A DNA stretch of 64,000 nt. Origin: Marisa cornuarietis (taxonomy: Eukaryota; Mollusca; Gastropoda; Architaenioglossa; Ampullariidae). Below are positions 1-11,126 of this stretch, in pieces (the stretch's first letter is position 1; every line of letters begins with the position of its first letter). Both the position numbers and the translations under genes were made by a program. Location: the NCBI GenBank assembly GCA_004794655.1, contig SMMW01000614.1, forward strand, positions 1,056,501 to 1,120,500. The letters are read 5' to 3'. The notes under the pieces were generated by a model. That model searched no databases. It was not told where the DNA came from and saw only the letters and a list, made by a program, of their open reading frames with translations.

Positions 1-3000
1 CTGTTTTCTCTTCTGGTCCTCACGTTCACGCTTATCCCTTGCTTCTCTCTCTGCCCTGAAGTCAACATTTCTTTCTTCTTTTGTCTTGTTAAGCCGATTT
101 ACAAGTTCATTCTGTCGTCGATCTACATGTATTTTCCTCACCTATACAACAGAAGGAAATTACAACAAAACTGCAAGTTCTTAGAAAAAGTATTCTACAT
201 CAAAGATTGCTGTCTTACTATGTTTATAACTGATCTGTGCAGCTTAATATACCAACAAATGTTTTGCTAATGAAATTTAATATTTTAAGGTACTAATCAT
301 TTGCATAACTATCGTGCAAATGCCTTAATGAATCACTGTTTTTACACATTTTACTCTTGATTAAAGGTAAAAATGAATAAATGTTCATAAATTAAACTGA
401 CTGGAACACCTAAGAATGTGCATGCATGTTAGGATGTGAACACAGCCACACACTCTTACTTATATATATATATATATTACTCAGAGGTATATATATATAT
501 ACAGTAATCCGTCACTTATCGCGGGTGTTCCGTTCCAGGCCAACCCGCGATAAGTGAATTTCCGCGAAGTAGGGATGCTATACTGTTTTTAGTAGTTATA
601 CATTATTTTAAGTCTTTATAAACCCTCCCAACACTCTTATACATAACCCTTTCTCATTCCCTTAATAACTTTTCCCATAAAAATGTTTTAAACTCTTAAA
701 TCTAGATACGTAATTTAAAAAAATTAATATGGGTAGTCACCATTGAAAATACACCATACAGCTAGAATGATAATGATTAATTAGCTTAACAGTACTGATG
801 ACGATGGCGATGAAGATGAGATGAATGCCAAGAAGGGCATTAATGCTCTTCTTAAGGCACCACTTCATCAGGTGGTGTGGTATCTTCGACCGGACGTAAC
901 TTCTACTACTTCCTCTAGTCTAAAGGCATAGGCGTAACAGATCTCTTCGTGCGAGTTATGAACGATTGGGTGGCATGGCAGGGCTTGAATAAATTCAGTC
1001 TCTAACGAAAGTTTCACAAATAACGTACACAACACCGCAGATGAAAACTACGCACACGTGACAGTCGGATGCTAACGGGAAATGGAAGAGCTGAGAGAGG
1101 GGGTAGCTGCGCACAGCGAAAGAAAACAAGATGCAACGGTTACTGAGCCAATCAGCGACTGGGAAACATTACTGTACAATACGTACTATGTATGTGCAAA
1201 AATACTTTAGACGGAGTACCGTAAAAACACACAAAACAGCGAAAATACCGCGATAAATATTTTACATATAATTTTTTGAAAACCCGCGAAGCACTGAAGC
1301 CGCGAAACATGAAGCGCGAAGTGGCGAGGGAACACTGTATACACATATTTAGCCATGTTAAAAAAAAAGATAAAGCATAAATATATTATTTATAAAAGCC
1401 ACTCACTTCTTTGTCTTTGTGAAAGCCAACTTGACCAACATCCATACTTGGTGTTTTTTTAAGATTGGCCCACATGGTGTAAACAATTTCAATATTGTTC
1501 AATTTGTTTCCTGTTGAAAAAATATGAATATATATATATATATATATATTAATAATGCACAAGTGTTTAACATCACCTACATCTCAGTGTGGATGTGGTT
1601 TTTAATCTTTAGTCTTTTCCTCACCACCTAATAATAGTAATTCAGAATTCAACAGAATTTATGAAGTGCATTTTCCTGTGAAGGTAAGTTCAGCACGCTT
1701 TGCTCACAGGTCTACACAACAACCAATGATTTAATATAAAATGTAACACAAAACCTCTTAATCACTTTGCAACTTACAGGCTTCACAATGGCAAACATAA
1801 CAGAACATGGATAAAGATGAAGAATTGAGAAGTGAGCAGAAAATTTAGCTTGTTAAACAATGTGTGTTTGAAAAAAGTGGGTTTTGAGACTGGACTTCAG
1901 AACTTAGATGGTTGGTTTGGCAAGAAAATGCTTCTTACTTGACCCCATGTTGCACTATGAGGTGTGATGGAGGTGGGAGGAAACCCAGAGAAAACCCCTG
2001 TCAACTCAATAAGCAGGTTTCACTCATGGAAAGTGTTCCAAGATTTGAACCAGGACCTTTTGGTCTTCATTGCAGTAGTGACAAATGAGTGTTTTAACCA
2101 CTACACTACCGGGAGTCTTAGACTTTAAAACTTTTCAAATGTAGTTCTCTTGAACAGAGTATGGTATTTTTAGTTGAGTCTTATCACCAAATGACTTACA
2201 AAGCTTATGTTGAAATACAAACAACAAACACCACAAACCATTTTAGACATAATCAACAGGCAGACATAAGAAAAATTAGGGAGAGTGGCTTGTGTTGTTA
2301 CTTTTTGGTGTGGATGATCTTGGAGCCTGGTAATATGTAGCAGTAGTTGTTAATAAAAAATATTTTTAGAAAACCTAGTAGTGAGAAAAGTAGAATACTA
2401 TCTGAAGGGGTCAGAAAGAGCAAGCATCCAAGCGAGAACCAAACCAGTGTCAGTATCAGGAGTGTTTCATGGACCAGTTGTTGACATGTTATATGCTGTT
2501 CTATATAATAAAGGAAGGACTGCTCTACTATAGGTGGGTACAAAGGTCTAAAAGGAACATCCTCGAGTTTTGAGTAATCAATGTATTCACTAAGCACAGG
2601 AATGGAAAAACCTCTGTACTGGTGAGCATTGAAAGGTCTATCATTGTGCCTGGAGATATGTATCACTGAGGGCCTGTAAATCATGCCTGTTGTAACCTCA
2701 TCATCAAGGTAAAGCCTTGTCAAGTAAGCAGTTGCGGTAGTATAAGGCACTTGGAAGTACACAAACTAGTGTACAGTGAGATTTCAATTCAAAGTAGTTT
2801 TACACAAACCCTGAATACTGTTGGCTTTGACAAGCTGAGCGCAGTCATCAATGACAGCTTGTGGCACATCATCAAGTGTCTCACCCTATGTCAAATAAAA
2901 CAAAGCAGAAAGAGCATCAAGTGGAAGGAAGGGGAGATAAATGTGTATCTATTTATGAGTATTCCAGCTATGACCTAATTAACTTTATTATATGTTAATA

Positions 3001-6000
3001 TACAATTAACACCATCATAGCTTTATTTACACTTCTACCTCTGAAAGACTAGAGGAATGGTACTATTTCATTTGGTTTAGCCACAATGACTGTTGATAAT
3101 CCTTACTTCATGAAGCCTCAGATACACATGAGCCGATGATACTTTGTCAACATGGAACCTGCAGATGTAACATTTAAAAAAATTTTTGTTCAAAGACAAT
3201 TTATAGATATAAGAAATAAGTGTTCTATGTGTGCATAAGATATTACAATAGAATATTCTCTATAAAATCTGTCTCCATATATTCATTGGCAAAGAGTGTG
3301 TCACCTAGTTTGTGACTACCAGTATTTACTTTTTAATAATTTTGATGCTGAGAAGAACATAGGAGAACAATTTTATTATCTTGTAATTAATGCTGACTAG
3401 CTGCTGAGAATGACAATAAAGCTCAATTAAAAACAACAGTTAAGATGAAATAGATGGGAAATAAGCAGAAAAGGATTAGATGTAGTAAAGCAAGATGATC
3501 CATACAAATGAACAAAGCAAAACAAATTTTCTTACCACACATCTTCAGGCCATCCCCAACGTATCAGCTCTTCATCTGGGAAGAAAACAGAATAACCAAG
3601 ATAAAATGTAAAAATATGCTTTTAATACCTGTGTGTATTCATGTAGCACATCTAATGGTCCTATATTAGAACCACACACACACACACACCACTGACTTTC
3701 TGTTACTAACTCTTCCAGCTGTGATTTACTTACCAACTTTCAATATATCATTTCAAGTTAAGCTCATTCATGCACAGCATCAGTGTAGTGAAATAATTAA
3801 AGACTTTTACTCTTGATGTTCCCTAACTTAACATGCAGACAGCTAATGGCCTGGCAACATGGACATGATGTTTTAAGTAATGGGGGAGATGAAAATGGAG
3901 GTATTACCAGTGACTCTTTCGTTCTCCCATCTCTTTATTTGCAACTTGGTCTTTTCCTTTCTCCCCCTATCTTCTGCACCATCAAATTACAATATTCAAG
4001 GTAAAGGCCATCCCCTAACGTTGGAGAGATTTGTTACAGACCTCACTTTTCTTGGGCTAGCTTTATCTCCACTTCCTCACTGTCTTATCTTCCCCAACTC
4101 TCTATGGAGACAGGTACCCATTTCCGACAGCTGGATTGACTGATGGAAATCTGATGTGTCACAAGGGTATTGAACCGACATGCCTCTTGATTCAGACAAC
4201 AGTGCTCTAACCACTTCGCTATCCTCTTCCTTTAAATTACGATACTGTCCATATTTGTATACATACATATGTTGCAATTTCTTCTAGCATAGTATTGTTT
4301 CATCTGGAGTCAGTGGTAACATTTTAGAATGCAAAAAAATAAACATGTTCCAGAGAAACATATACCTACCAAACAGCCTATGACTATCAAAACAAATATT
4401 CCTGTCAAATTTGGTGCAGATTAGACAAATAGTATGGATCTGATCAGGTGTGTCATTCACACGTAAACACACACACACACAAAAACAGGCATTATATTTT
4501 TATAATATATATATATAATAGACAGAGGTATGACTATTGGAGAACAATGAAAAGACTAAACTTCTTCTTAGAAAACCTGTTTCAGTGACCTGTAATACAG
4601 GACATATTCTGTTATAAAAAATCTAGTTGCAAATATTGTTTGAGAAAATGACAGTCAGCAAGACCATTAGAGGAAAAGCTTACTGCTACTGTCATAAATT
4701 CACTTAGTGTTACTGAATGTTGAATAAGAATGTATGGCTTGAACTGTTTAATTGTAAAGGTTGGCAAATGAGCTGCTTAATGGTTTATCACAGATGAATA
4801 AAATACAGGGTGGGCCACGTAAAACCGGTATGTATCCATGTAGCCCATGGTTTAATTCCACTTTCGGAGATATACCAGTTTTATGTGGCCCACCTGTAAG
4901 TCCAGCTTTTTTTAACCAAAGGCACCTCTTTTAGCTTTAAAATTCTTTTCCTTTGATAGACATTTACATATTCCTGTCCTTATGAAAAAGCCAAGCACAA
5001 TTTGGTAACATGATCAAAATCCTTTCCAAAAATGTTTTGCATTTGTGTAATATGAGAATTTCTTTTACTATGTTACTAAATTTTGAAGTTGGTTAATCTG
5101 CTTCTTGACCTAGGGTGTGTTTGCAATGGTCCAAACATTTTCCTTCTTAAAAAACAAAGTCTTTCACCTATTTTCATTATTCAGTTTCTCCCAAAATGTG
5201 TAGTAATAGTACTTACTCTCATGTTTATCCACTCCCATATATATGACATATGGTGGTGACACAACTGGAACAGAACACCTGTCATGAGTACATTATTGAA
5301 TATTCTCAAGAGTTTTAACTAAAGGCAAGTTAACCTTAAGGTCAAAAGTGAACCTCAGAATTTAACTTCTTAAGCAGTCCAGATATGGTTACAGTTTGTA
5401 TAGGCTGTGAATGAAACAAGAGATGTGGACAACGAAGAATTCTTTTTTAAAATTTTCGTCATGCACCAAGCATTCTGCCCTATGTCTCTAAACTTTTCTT
5501 CCCCTACATCCCAGCCAGACTACTTCACACTTTATTTGATGACTGTACACTCAGTATCCCTGTCACCAGAACAACCAAACATGGCCACTGGAACTCACTC
5601 CCTTCTATATCTGCCATCTACCCACCACCAAATCCTTTAAAGGTTCACTAAAAATACATGATCCACGAACATTACTCCTTACACCAATAGCATAGTTGTC
5701 AATAGTTGTGATTATAGCCAATTGACTAGTCCATCTGCTCATCTTCCTTTGCAGATTTATGACTCTCTCCATCCTTACTATTTTTTCCCCTGGTTCCTGT
5801 TTGTGTCTTTTATGTTTGTCTTTTATGACTTGTCTGCATAGTTTTTTCTCCTTTCATCCTTCGTATGCTGCCCATGTCTTCTACTTAAGCACAGAGAACA
5901 TGCTCCTCTGTGACTGTGACTATGCACTCTTTAAATCATACATTATTATTATTATTATTATTTGTGTTATGTGTATTCTGTTTCTGGAGTTTTGTTGAAG

Positions 6001-7089
6001 CTAGCTGTTTCTGGATGAACAAATACTGCTCCATTCCCTGAGAAATTTACTGCAAGACAATAAGGTCCTGTGATTATTGTAAATGTACTAAATGATCTTC
6101 TGAAACTCGGGAACCAAAATATGTTTCCAGACCAGCACAAGGGAGTCAGACACATACTCTAAATATGTCACAAACACATATGTAACTCCAATATTGCTAG
6201 ATAAAGTTTCTACATTTTTAGTTGAGTTGCAATTTATGCTTGATGACACACTCCAGTGCAACTATCCTTGTAGAATATATGACAGAAGGCTGATAGTTAT
6301 TGGTGCCAAATCAAAAAAGAAATCAAACATGCCAGAGCTGAGATGTGAACATAAAACCCATGATATTGTATTGATGACAAGTGCTTTACCAATTCACCAC
6401 AATGCTGCTCTAATCTATTTAAGAATCCGCGTGTTCCTTTGTGCATTTGTTGTTAGAATCAACATAATCACATACTCATTAGACAGCAGATATCCAGGCT
6501 TTGTGTGCTGCATTAGTAAACCCACCCAATTAAACAAATTTCGTAGCATACAAACAGAATTTATTATAATCTGGACTCAATAGTTAAAAATACTATTTCT
6601 TTTTTAACTTTTTCTGGTGAATGGTATTTCCTCCAAGAGAATTTAATTTTTTTGTGTTATTCTGCACATATTTTATGTTGGTTGTGTGTCACACTTAAAA
6701 TGTCCCATCAAAGGCTTACTGTAACAACTTTTATTTACTTTCAGATTTACAGTTGAAAGAAACATTGCATTCTGGATCTGCAACACTATATAGACTTCTC
6801 ACAAGTTCAAGCAGATTAGTTGCATGTGACCTAACAGTGGCATGAGTTTCATAGTTTCCTTTTATTACCCCTTGTCGACTAGAATGATACAATATATAAA
6901 GTGATTCTAAAAATTATTACGTTGAAGGCAGCTTTTTAAATCACGTGTTTCAAAAACTTTCAGTGACTATACGAGATAAGGAATAACGTAACGATATTAC
7001 TGTCAAAGACCCACGTTGCACGTTAGACTGGAGGGAAACTTTCACTACACCTGTCATGCCTTACCATTACTTGTAAAAAATAAAACCAT
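1..7089 (-). CDS. CCDC25: CCDC25 homologue (NFACT-R/DUF814 family), 3' end cut by window edge
   Basis: Seven coding exons read on the minus strand: 7065-7089, 5217-5264, 3536-3575, 3107-3158, 2810-2885, 1407-1510 and 1-141 (continues off the left edge). All have GT..AG boundaries and the phases agree. They give 162 codons; the vertebrate protein is about 208 aa, so only the C-terminus is missing. Recognisable blocks in order are the N-terminus [19 protein letters not shown], the motif [53 protein letters not shown], and a charged helical region ([19 protein letters not shown]). The first coding exon is only 25 nt. The family shares the NFACT-R fold with NEMF; human CCDC25 has been reported as a membrane sensor of extracellular DNA, but that role is not implied here. 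The gene is divergent from the XKR gene. Confidence is very high for identity and high for exon edges. Confidence 0.95.
502..1337. mobile_element. TA-flanked TIR element, non-autonomous (pogo/mariner-like)
   Basis: The left end CAGTAATCCGTCACTTATCG and the inverted right end CAGTGTTCCCTCGCCACTTC match at most positions, and both continue into CGCG-rich subterminal sequence. TA dinucleotides flank both ends (500-501, 1338-1339), as expected for Tc1/mariner/pogo target duplication. The 836-bp element has no intact transposase frame. It lies in a CCDC25 intron. Confidence 0.7.
1930..2118 (-). mobile_element. tRNA-derived SINE
   Basis: Read on the minus strand, a tRNA-like head has an A box (TAGTGTAGTGGTTAAAACA) and a B box (GGTTCAAATCTTG) at 2039-2051. 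It is followed by a non-tRNA body containing TTTTCTCTGGGTTTCCTCCC. The layout fits a pol III SINE. Confidence 0.65.
2298..2762 (-). other. 154-codon ORF inside a CCDC25 intron, unassigned
   Basis: A continuous minus-strand frame from [20 protein letters not shown] to a lysine-rich end lies within the CCDC25 intron between the exons at 2810-2885 and 1407-1510. Residues about 1-95 are hydrophilic with many Tyr and Pro. Residues about 98-145 are strongly hydrophobic ([17 protein letters not shown], then a second stretch), suggesting one or two membrane segments. No family was recognised. It may be a nested small gene, a captured mobile-element or viral fragment, or chance; coding status is unproven. 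Confidence 0.3.
4010..4222 (-). mobile_element. tRNA-derived SINE
   Basis: On the minus strand an A box-like TAGCGAAGTGGTTAGAGCA (4203-4221) is followed at the right distance by a B box-like GGTTCAATACCC (4165-4176) and a unique body. It is not a functional tRNA, because no complete cloverleaf can be drawn. It lies in a CCDC25 intron. Confidence 0.6.
4806..4896. mobile_element. 91-bp MITE made almost wholly of terminal inverted repeats
   Basis: The left arm CAGGGTGGGCCACGTAAAAC and the right arm (inverted) CAGGTGGGCCACATAAAACT pair along about 25 bp, leaving a short loop. TA lies on both flanks (4804-4805, 4897-4898). Size and TA duplication fit a Tc1/mariner-type miniature element, here in a CCDC25 intron. 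Confidence 0.75.
5440..5962 (+). mobile_element. Decayed LINE 3' remnant ending in (ATT)n
   Basis: Broken frames contain [20 protein letters not shown] and LPSISA-like pieces similar to the region just before the end of CR1/L2-type ORF2. The fragment ends in (ATT)n at about 5942-5961. Frames are disrupted. Confidence 0.5.
6305..6425 (-). mobile_element. Possible degraded SINE head
   Basis: On the minus strand TGGTGAATTGGTAAAGCAC and GTTCACATCTC are spaced like A and B boxes. Decay is advanced and the body is not defined. Confidence 0.35.
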
Positions 7090-7616
7090 GACTGCTTTTT
7101 TTCCGTGGGTTGTTAACTTCTAACCTACAGACACTTGGTAAAAACGTAGTTCAACGTAGACCAAATATGCCAGAATCAGACTCTACTATATCCTCTCTGT
7201 ACTGACTACTGTAACAACAAAGTTTATTTCCGACACAGAAGAGCATTCGTCGAGGAGGCCTTAGAAGTAGTTTCTTTGTTTTGCGTTATTTACAAGGCTC
7301 TTTATCGGACGCTAATGTAATAAAACTGTTTTAATTATCAGTTTCAGTATTCAGCGACAGGACTTTAGGAATCTTTGCCCTTGGCTGACGGGAGTGCTCT
7401 GGTTTTGGACACAGATCGCCACACAAAATGTGTTCGAGTTCAGTTGGACGAAGTAACTTTGCATGTTGCAAACTAATTAATGTGTCACCGTATCTGCTGT
7501 TCAAAATTCTAAACGTTGTGCATCCTTCATGTGTGTTTTTCATGGCAACTTTTTGAACGTTTGGACTGTACCTTTTCGCCGACATCGGCATCATTTAAAT
7601 CACCCACAAAGTAATA
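7090..7616. promoter_or_regulatory. Divergent promoter interval between CCDC25 and XKR
   Basis: Only 527 bp separate the two start codons, which point away from each other, so both promoters and both 5' UTRs must lie here or in unseen upstream exons. No TATA box was identified. An 87-codon minus-strand ORF (7331-7594) sits inside the interval. Use as a shared bidirectional promoter is inferred from layout only. Confidence 0.5.
7331..7594 (-). other. Uncharacterised 87-codon ORF in the CCDC25/XKR spacer
   Basis: An open frame begins with two ATGs (MMPMSAKRYSPNVQKVAM) and ends 242 bp upstream of the CCDC25 start codon, on the same strand. The composition looks protein-like and contains Cys, Pro and basic residues, but I recognise no family. 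It could be a small gene, an upstream ORF in a CCDC25 5' exon, or chance. No splice sites were assigned. Confidence 0.25.
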
Positions 7617-10566
7617 ATGTCTGCTCTCAAAGAACTTGCAACTCGCAGAAGTGCTTTTCACAGGTTAAAATACCTCGAGTCATTCGGCGATAACAAAGAT
7701 GGGATCTGGTTTGAGGTGAATCCAGAAATCTTAGAACAAACTAGCATAAAACAGAAAGAAGATAGCCATGAACTGCGAAGTGAACCTGGTGAACAATCAG
7801 CCCTCAGATCAACAAAACACGACGAAGGGGCAAGCTTTGACTATGTTGATATGGCAATGAAGGGTGCCAAAGATGTTTCACATGGAATGAAACGACCTTT
7901 GAGTACAGATAGAGATATGGTGTATATTTTCGGCTGGCTTGACATTTTGATAGCTGTGGGTTCCATTATTGTCTTCATTGTGGACATCATCACCGATATC
8001 AAGCTTGCAGTTGAATATTTCCTTGATGTTCAGTGGGCAGTAGCAGGAGTTACCACAGCATTGATTGTGATTCCATCGTTTATCACTTGTGGCCTTAGTT
8101 TGCATTGGTACATCATTGATTTCAAGACTGAGGAACAGGTGATCCTGAGATCAAAGGAAGTAAAAAAGCCTGTTCATGTAGCATCAGAGAAGCTGTGGTT
8201 TTGCAGGTTTTTCTTTACTGTGCTTCAACTTGGACCACTTGTTAGGTATGTGTCATTTCGCTTTTTCCTATCTAAAACAATTAAGGCATGGAAAAAGTCA
8301 TGCCATCTTTGAAACAACCTTGTCAGTTCAGCCTGTATTTAAAAAAAATGGAGTAACTTTCATTTGGGAGGGCTTATGTCATACTGACATAAGTTGTTTG
8401 TGAAACTCATCCCAAAATTAGAAAAGATGGTGACCCTAATCCAATTCCTAACCTTATCTCAAATCCTAATTCTACCCTCCTTTCAGTTTGTTAGAGATGT
8501 CAAGGCATCCTGAGTCTTCCTAAACAAAAGATATACATGATATATGTATTGGCTAAGTTGGATAAATTTTATTCTTGAACAGTTGAGATAAGCAGCCCAA
8601 CATGAATGTCAAATCTCCAACTTTTAGTTTTGAGGACATCTTTGTCTGTCGAAATGGAAATAAAGCCTACAGGATCGAGTTATAACTCTTTTTTTTTATT
8701 TATAAAGGAATATGTGGTGTGAACATTTTTTAGGGACTTATGTGTGGAAACTTAGGATAGTTATTGACATTTTTCTGTTGCTGGAGACATAGATTAGACA
8801 GCTGCTGCTTGGTGTAACAGTGTCTGAGTGTCTAGATGGGTCTTTACATTTATGACTTTGGACCAGTTTTTGCACCTTCTATCCCTTTTTCTTGTTTTTT
8901 TCCAGTCTGCTTTGTAGAATAATCTAGGCATCCTTGACAAGACTATTGTGGGAATGTAACACAAACATACGTTCTTCTCTTGATTGTGACAAAGAGTGGC
9001 AGCCAGCTGTGAAAAAAGTGCATAGAAAAGGTGATGCAAACATTAAGCTAAAAATAGCCCAGTGATAAGCTGTGCACATATTTTGTAATGTATTCATGTG
9101 AACTTTTTTAATGCATGCTATTTTATGATGATTTAAAACGTATTCTATTTTTTTAAAATTTTGCAACAGAACTGTTGAGTACCTCTATTATGGATGCAAG
9201 AGCCGCTCCAAGAACATCAGTGAGGAAGAAAAGAAGCGATATTTTCGATGGATGCTGTATGAAGACGTTGACAATTGCTTGCTGCGTCTGTTCGAAAGTT
9301 TTCTGGAGTCAGCCCCCCAGCTTTGCTGGCAGCTGTACATCTTTGTGAAGACAAAACCTGAAGATGATGTTATAGGAGGTATGTACTCATTCCTCATGAT
9401 TTATGCTTCAGAGACATTTGTGTTCGCTGTGCTCAAAATCCATCCCAAATAGAAATTGGTATGTGAATCCTTTTGTATAAATAGTGTATTTTTATTTTAA
9501 AACTATTTTGTGAAGAAATGTGATGTTTTGTATGCATATACTCATAAAATTCACTTTATTTGACTTGTAAAAGATTCAGTAATGTGGATGCATTATTTTC
9601 TCATTAATGTTTATATTATATTCACAAAGAGGTGATTAATATAAAATATTTTTGCAGCATGTTAGTCTTACTTTTCTTATATTTTTTTCAGAAGCCACAC
9701 GTGCTGTTGCATTGCTGTCATCTTGGGGAAGCTTGGCTGTGTCTCTAGTCTCATACCACAGATCTTTGCGCTTCTCACGAGATGACAAGGAGAATCTGTC
9801 CTTGCGTAGTCTGCCTTTCTACTTCATGTGGCGTGCATCAGAAACCGGTGGGCGTGTCCTGTGCATTGCTTTGTTTGCTTCAGCTTTTGACCAGTGGGTT
9901 TTTGCCTTCCTCCTGTTACACTGGGTGATTACCTCTGGATGGCTTATGAATCAGCGCACCACCTTTTATGAAAACAAGTGTCTAGAAAAGGCTTTCAATG
10001 TCATCTGTGGATATGTCATGCTTTTTTGCTTTCTCAACCTGCTCGAAGGCCACACCAGGTTCCGATACTTACTGTTCTACTCCATCTTCTATGTGGAGAA
10101 CTTTGTCATGCTGGCATTCTGGTTCCGCTTTACACCAGACCTGGGCACTTGGTTCCACATCTGGGGTTTCATTCTGGTCCTCATTTTATTTGTTCTGCAT
10201 GTAGGTTCACAGCTACTTTATTATGTCAGTTTCCACCCTACTCACAGCATCAAGCTTTGCTTGCCTTGTGACAAATATGAAGTCTACAGTTCCATCTGTT
10301 ATGATGTTCATCCTGACACAGATGATGCAGTTGGAAGTCCAAATAAGCGTTACACAAGCAGCGAGATGTGCTATGAGGAAGGAACAGCTGCAAAGTTACC
10401 TAAGCGAATTAGCAGAGATGAGGGGGAAATTGAGAATCTTCAAGAAGTTCGACCTGTCAAGAAAAGCAGGTTGTATGTCCAAAAGAAAGTGTCCTACCAA
10501 GATCAAATTTCCACCTCTCATTCTGACGCTGAAAATAGCAATGCAGAAGGTAAAGCCTTCATCTAA
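7617..10566 (+). CDS. XK-related protein (XKR4/6/7/8-like), candidate phospholipid scramblase
   Basis: Three coding exons, 7617-8245, 9170-9378 and 9692-10566, join in phase to a 570-aa protein, close to the length of XKR4/6/7 proteins. The start ATG follows an in-frame TAA 21 nt upstream. The N-terminal ~100 residues are hydrophilic. Paired membrane helices then begin at GWLDILIAVGSIIVFIVDII, and the family-typical ESFLESAPQLCWQLYIFV lies in exon 2. Several more helices follow in exon 3 (AFAFLLLHWVI-like and HIWGFILVLILFVLHVGS stretches). A hydrophilic ~110-residue C-terminal tail contains D-T-D-D at residues 488-491. XKR proteins are multi-pass plasma-membrane proteins, and some expose phosphatidylserine after caspase cleavage of this tail. 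Which vertebrate paralogue is closest cannot be settled by eye. Confidence 0.93.
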
Positions 10567-10824
10567 TATAAGGGATCTTTAGTATTTCACCTTTGTATAA
10601 CAAAATTTAACCAAAGGCTATCATCTGTTCTTTGTGTTGCCTCATTGCCTTTGTGTTAGAAGGGAAAGTTTAATGTTTAAGTTAAGATATTTAGGGTTAG
10701 TTTTCAAAGCCTAAATATCTTGATTAAAATGCAATATTATTAAAGCAAAGGTGTGGAAAACTGTTCAGTTGTGTCTCCAATTTGTGTGGTATTTACAAAT
10801 ATTTTGTTCTTAAGGTTTTGTGAA

Positions 10825-10830
10825 AATAAA
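10825..10830 (+). terminator. Poly(A) signal of the XKR gene
   Basis: AATAAA lies about 260 bp after the XKR stop codon, in AT-rich sequence. It is the first canonical signal downstream and the likely end of the transcript. Confidence 0.6.
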
Positions 10831-10968
10831 CAGCTAGAATTCATGCTTTTATGCTAAAACAAGGATGCAGAGTGGTCTGTAAAGACATGCATATTTATAT
10901 ATTATTTTATGATAAAATATTTTACAAAAATCTATTCTTTAAAAAAAAAAAGCTACAAGAAGTTAACT

Positions 10969-11126
10969 CAGCGTTTCTCAACCTTTTACTTGTGACGCCC
11001 CCCCAGACGAATAAAGGTACGTCCGCGCGCCCCCCTTAGCCACTAATACCTATATGAGATATGAGAAAATGACCGCCTTTGTGGCCCCCTTTTCAGCAGC
11101 TTGCACCCCCAGGTTGAGAACCGCGG
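10969..11126. mobile_element. hAT-type MITE with perfect 8-bp target site duplication
   Basis: The ends CAGCGTTTCTCAACCT and (inverted) CCGCGGTTCTCAACCT are typical of Charlie-like hAT elements. AGTTAACT is duplicated exactly at 10961-10968 and 11127-11134. The 158-bp interior is C-rich and non-coding. It lies just downstream of the XKR poly(A) signal. Confidence 0.85.

Noticed and set aside
2039..4221. tRNA-like A/B boxes
   Set aside because: As tRNA genes: no complete acceptor stem or cloverleaf, and both are followed by SINE bodies, so they are listed as SINEs instead.
6194..6583. 129-codon plus-strand ORF
   Set aside because: It overlaps a degraded SINE-like stretch in a CCDC25 intron, and composition and context give no support for coding.
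8438..8482. CCCTAA-like stretch suggesting telomere repeats
   Set aside because: The units are irregular and mixed with unrelated bases, so it is not a telomeric array.
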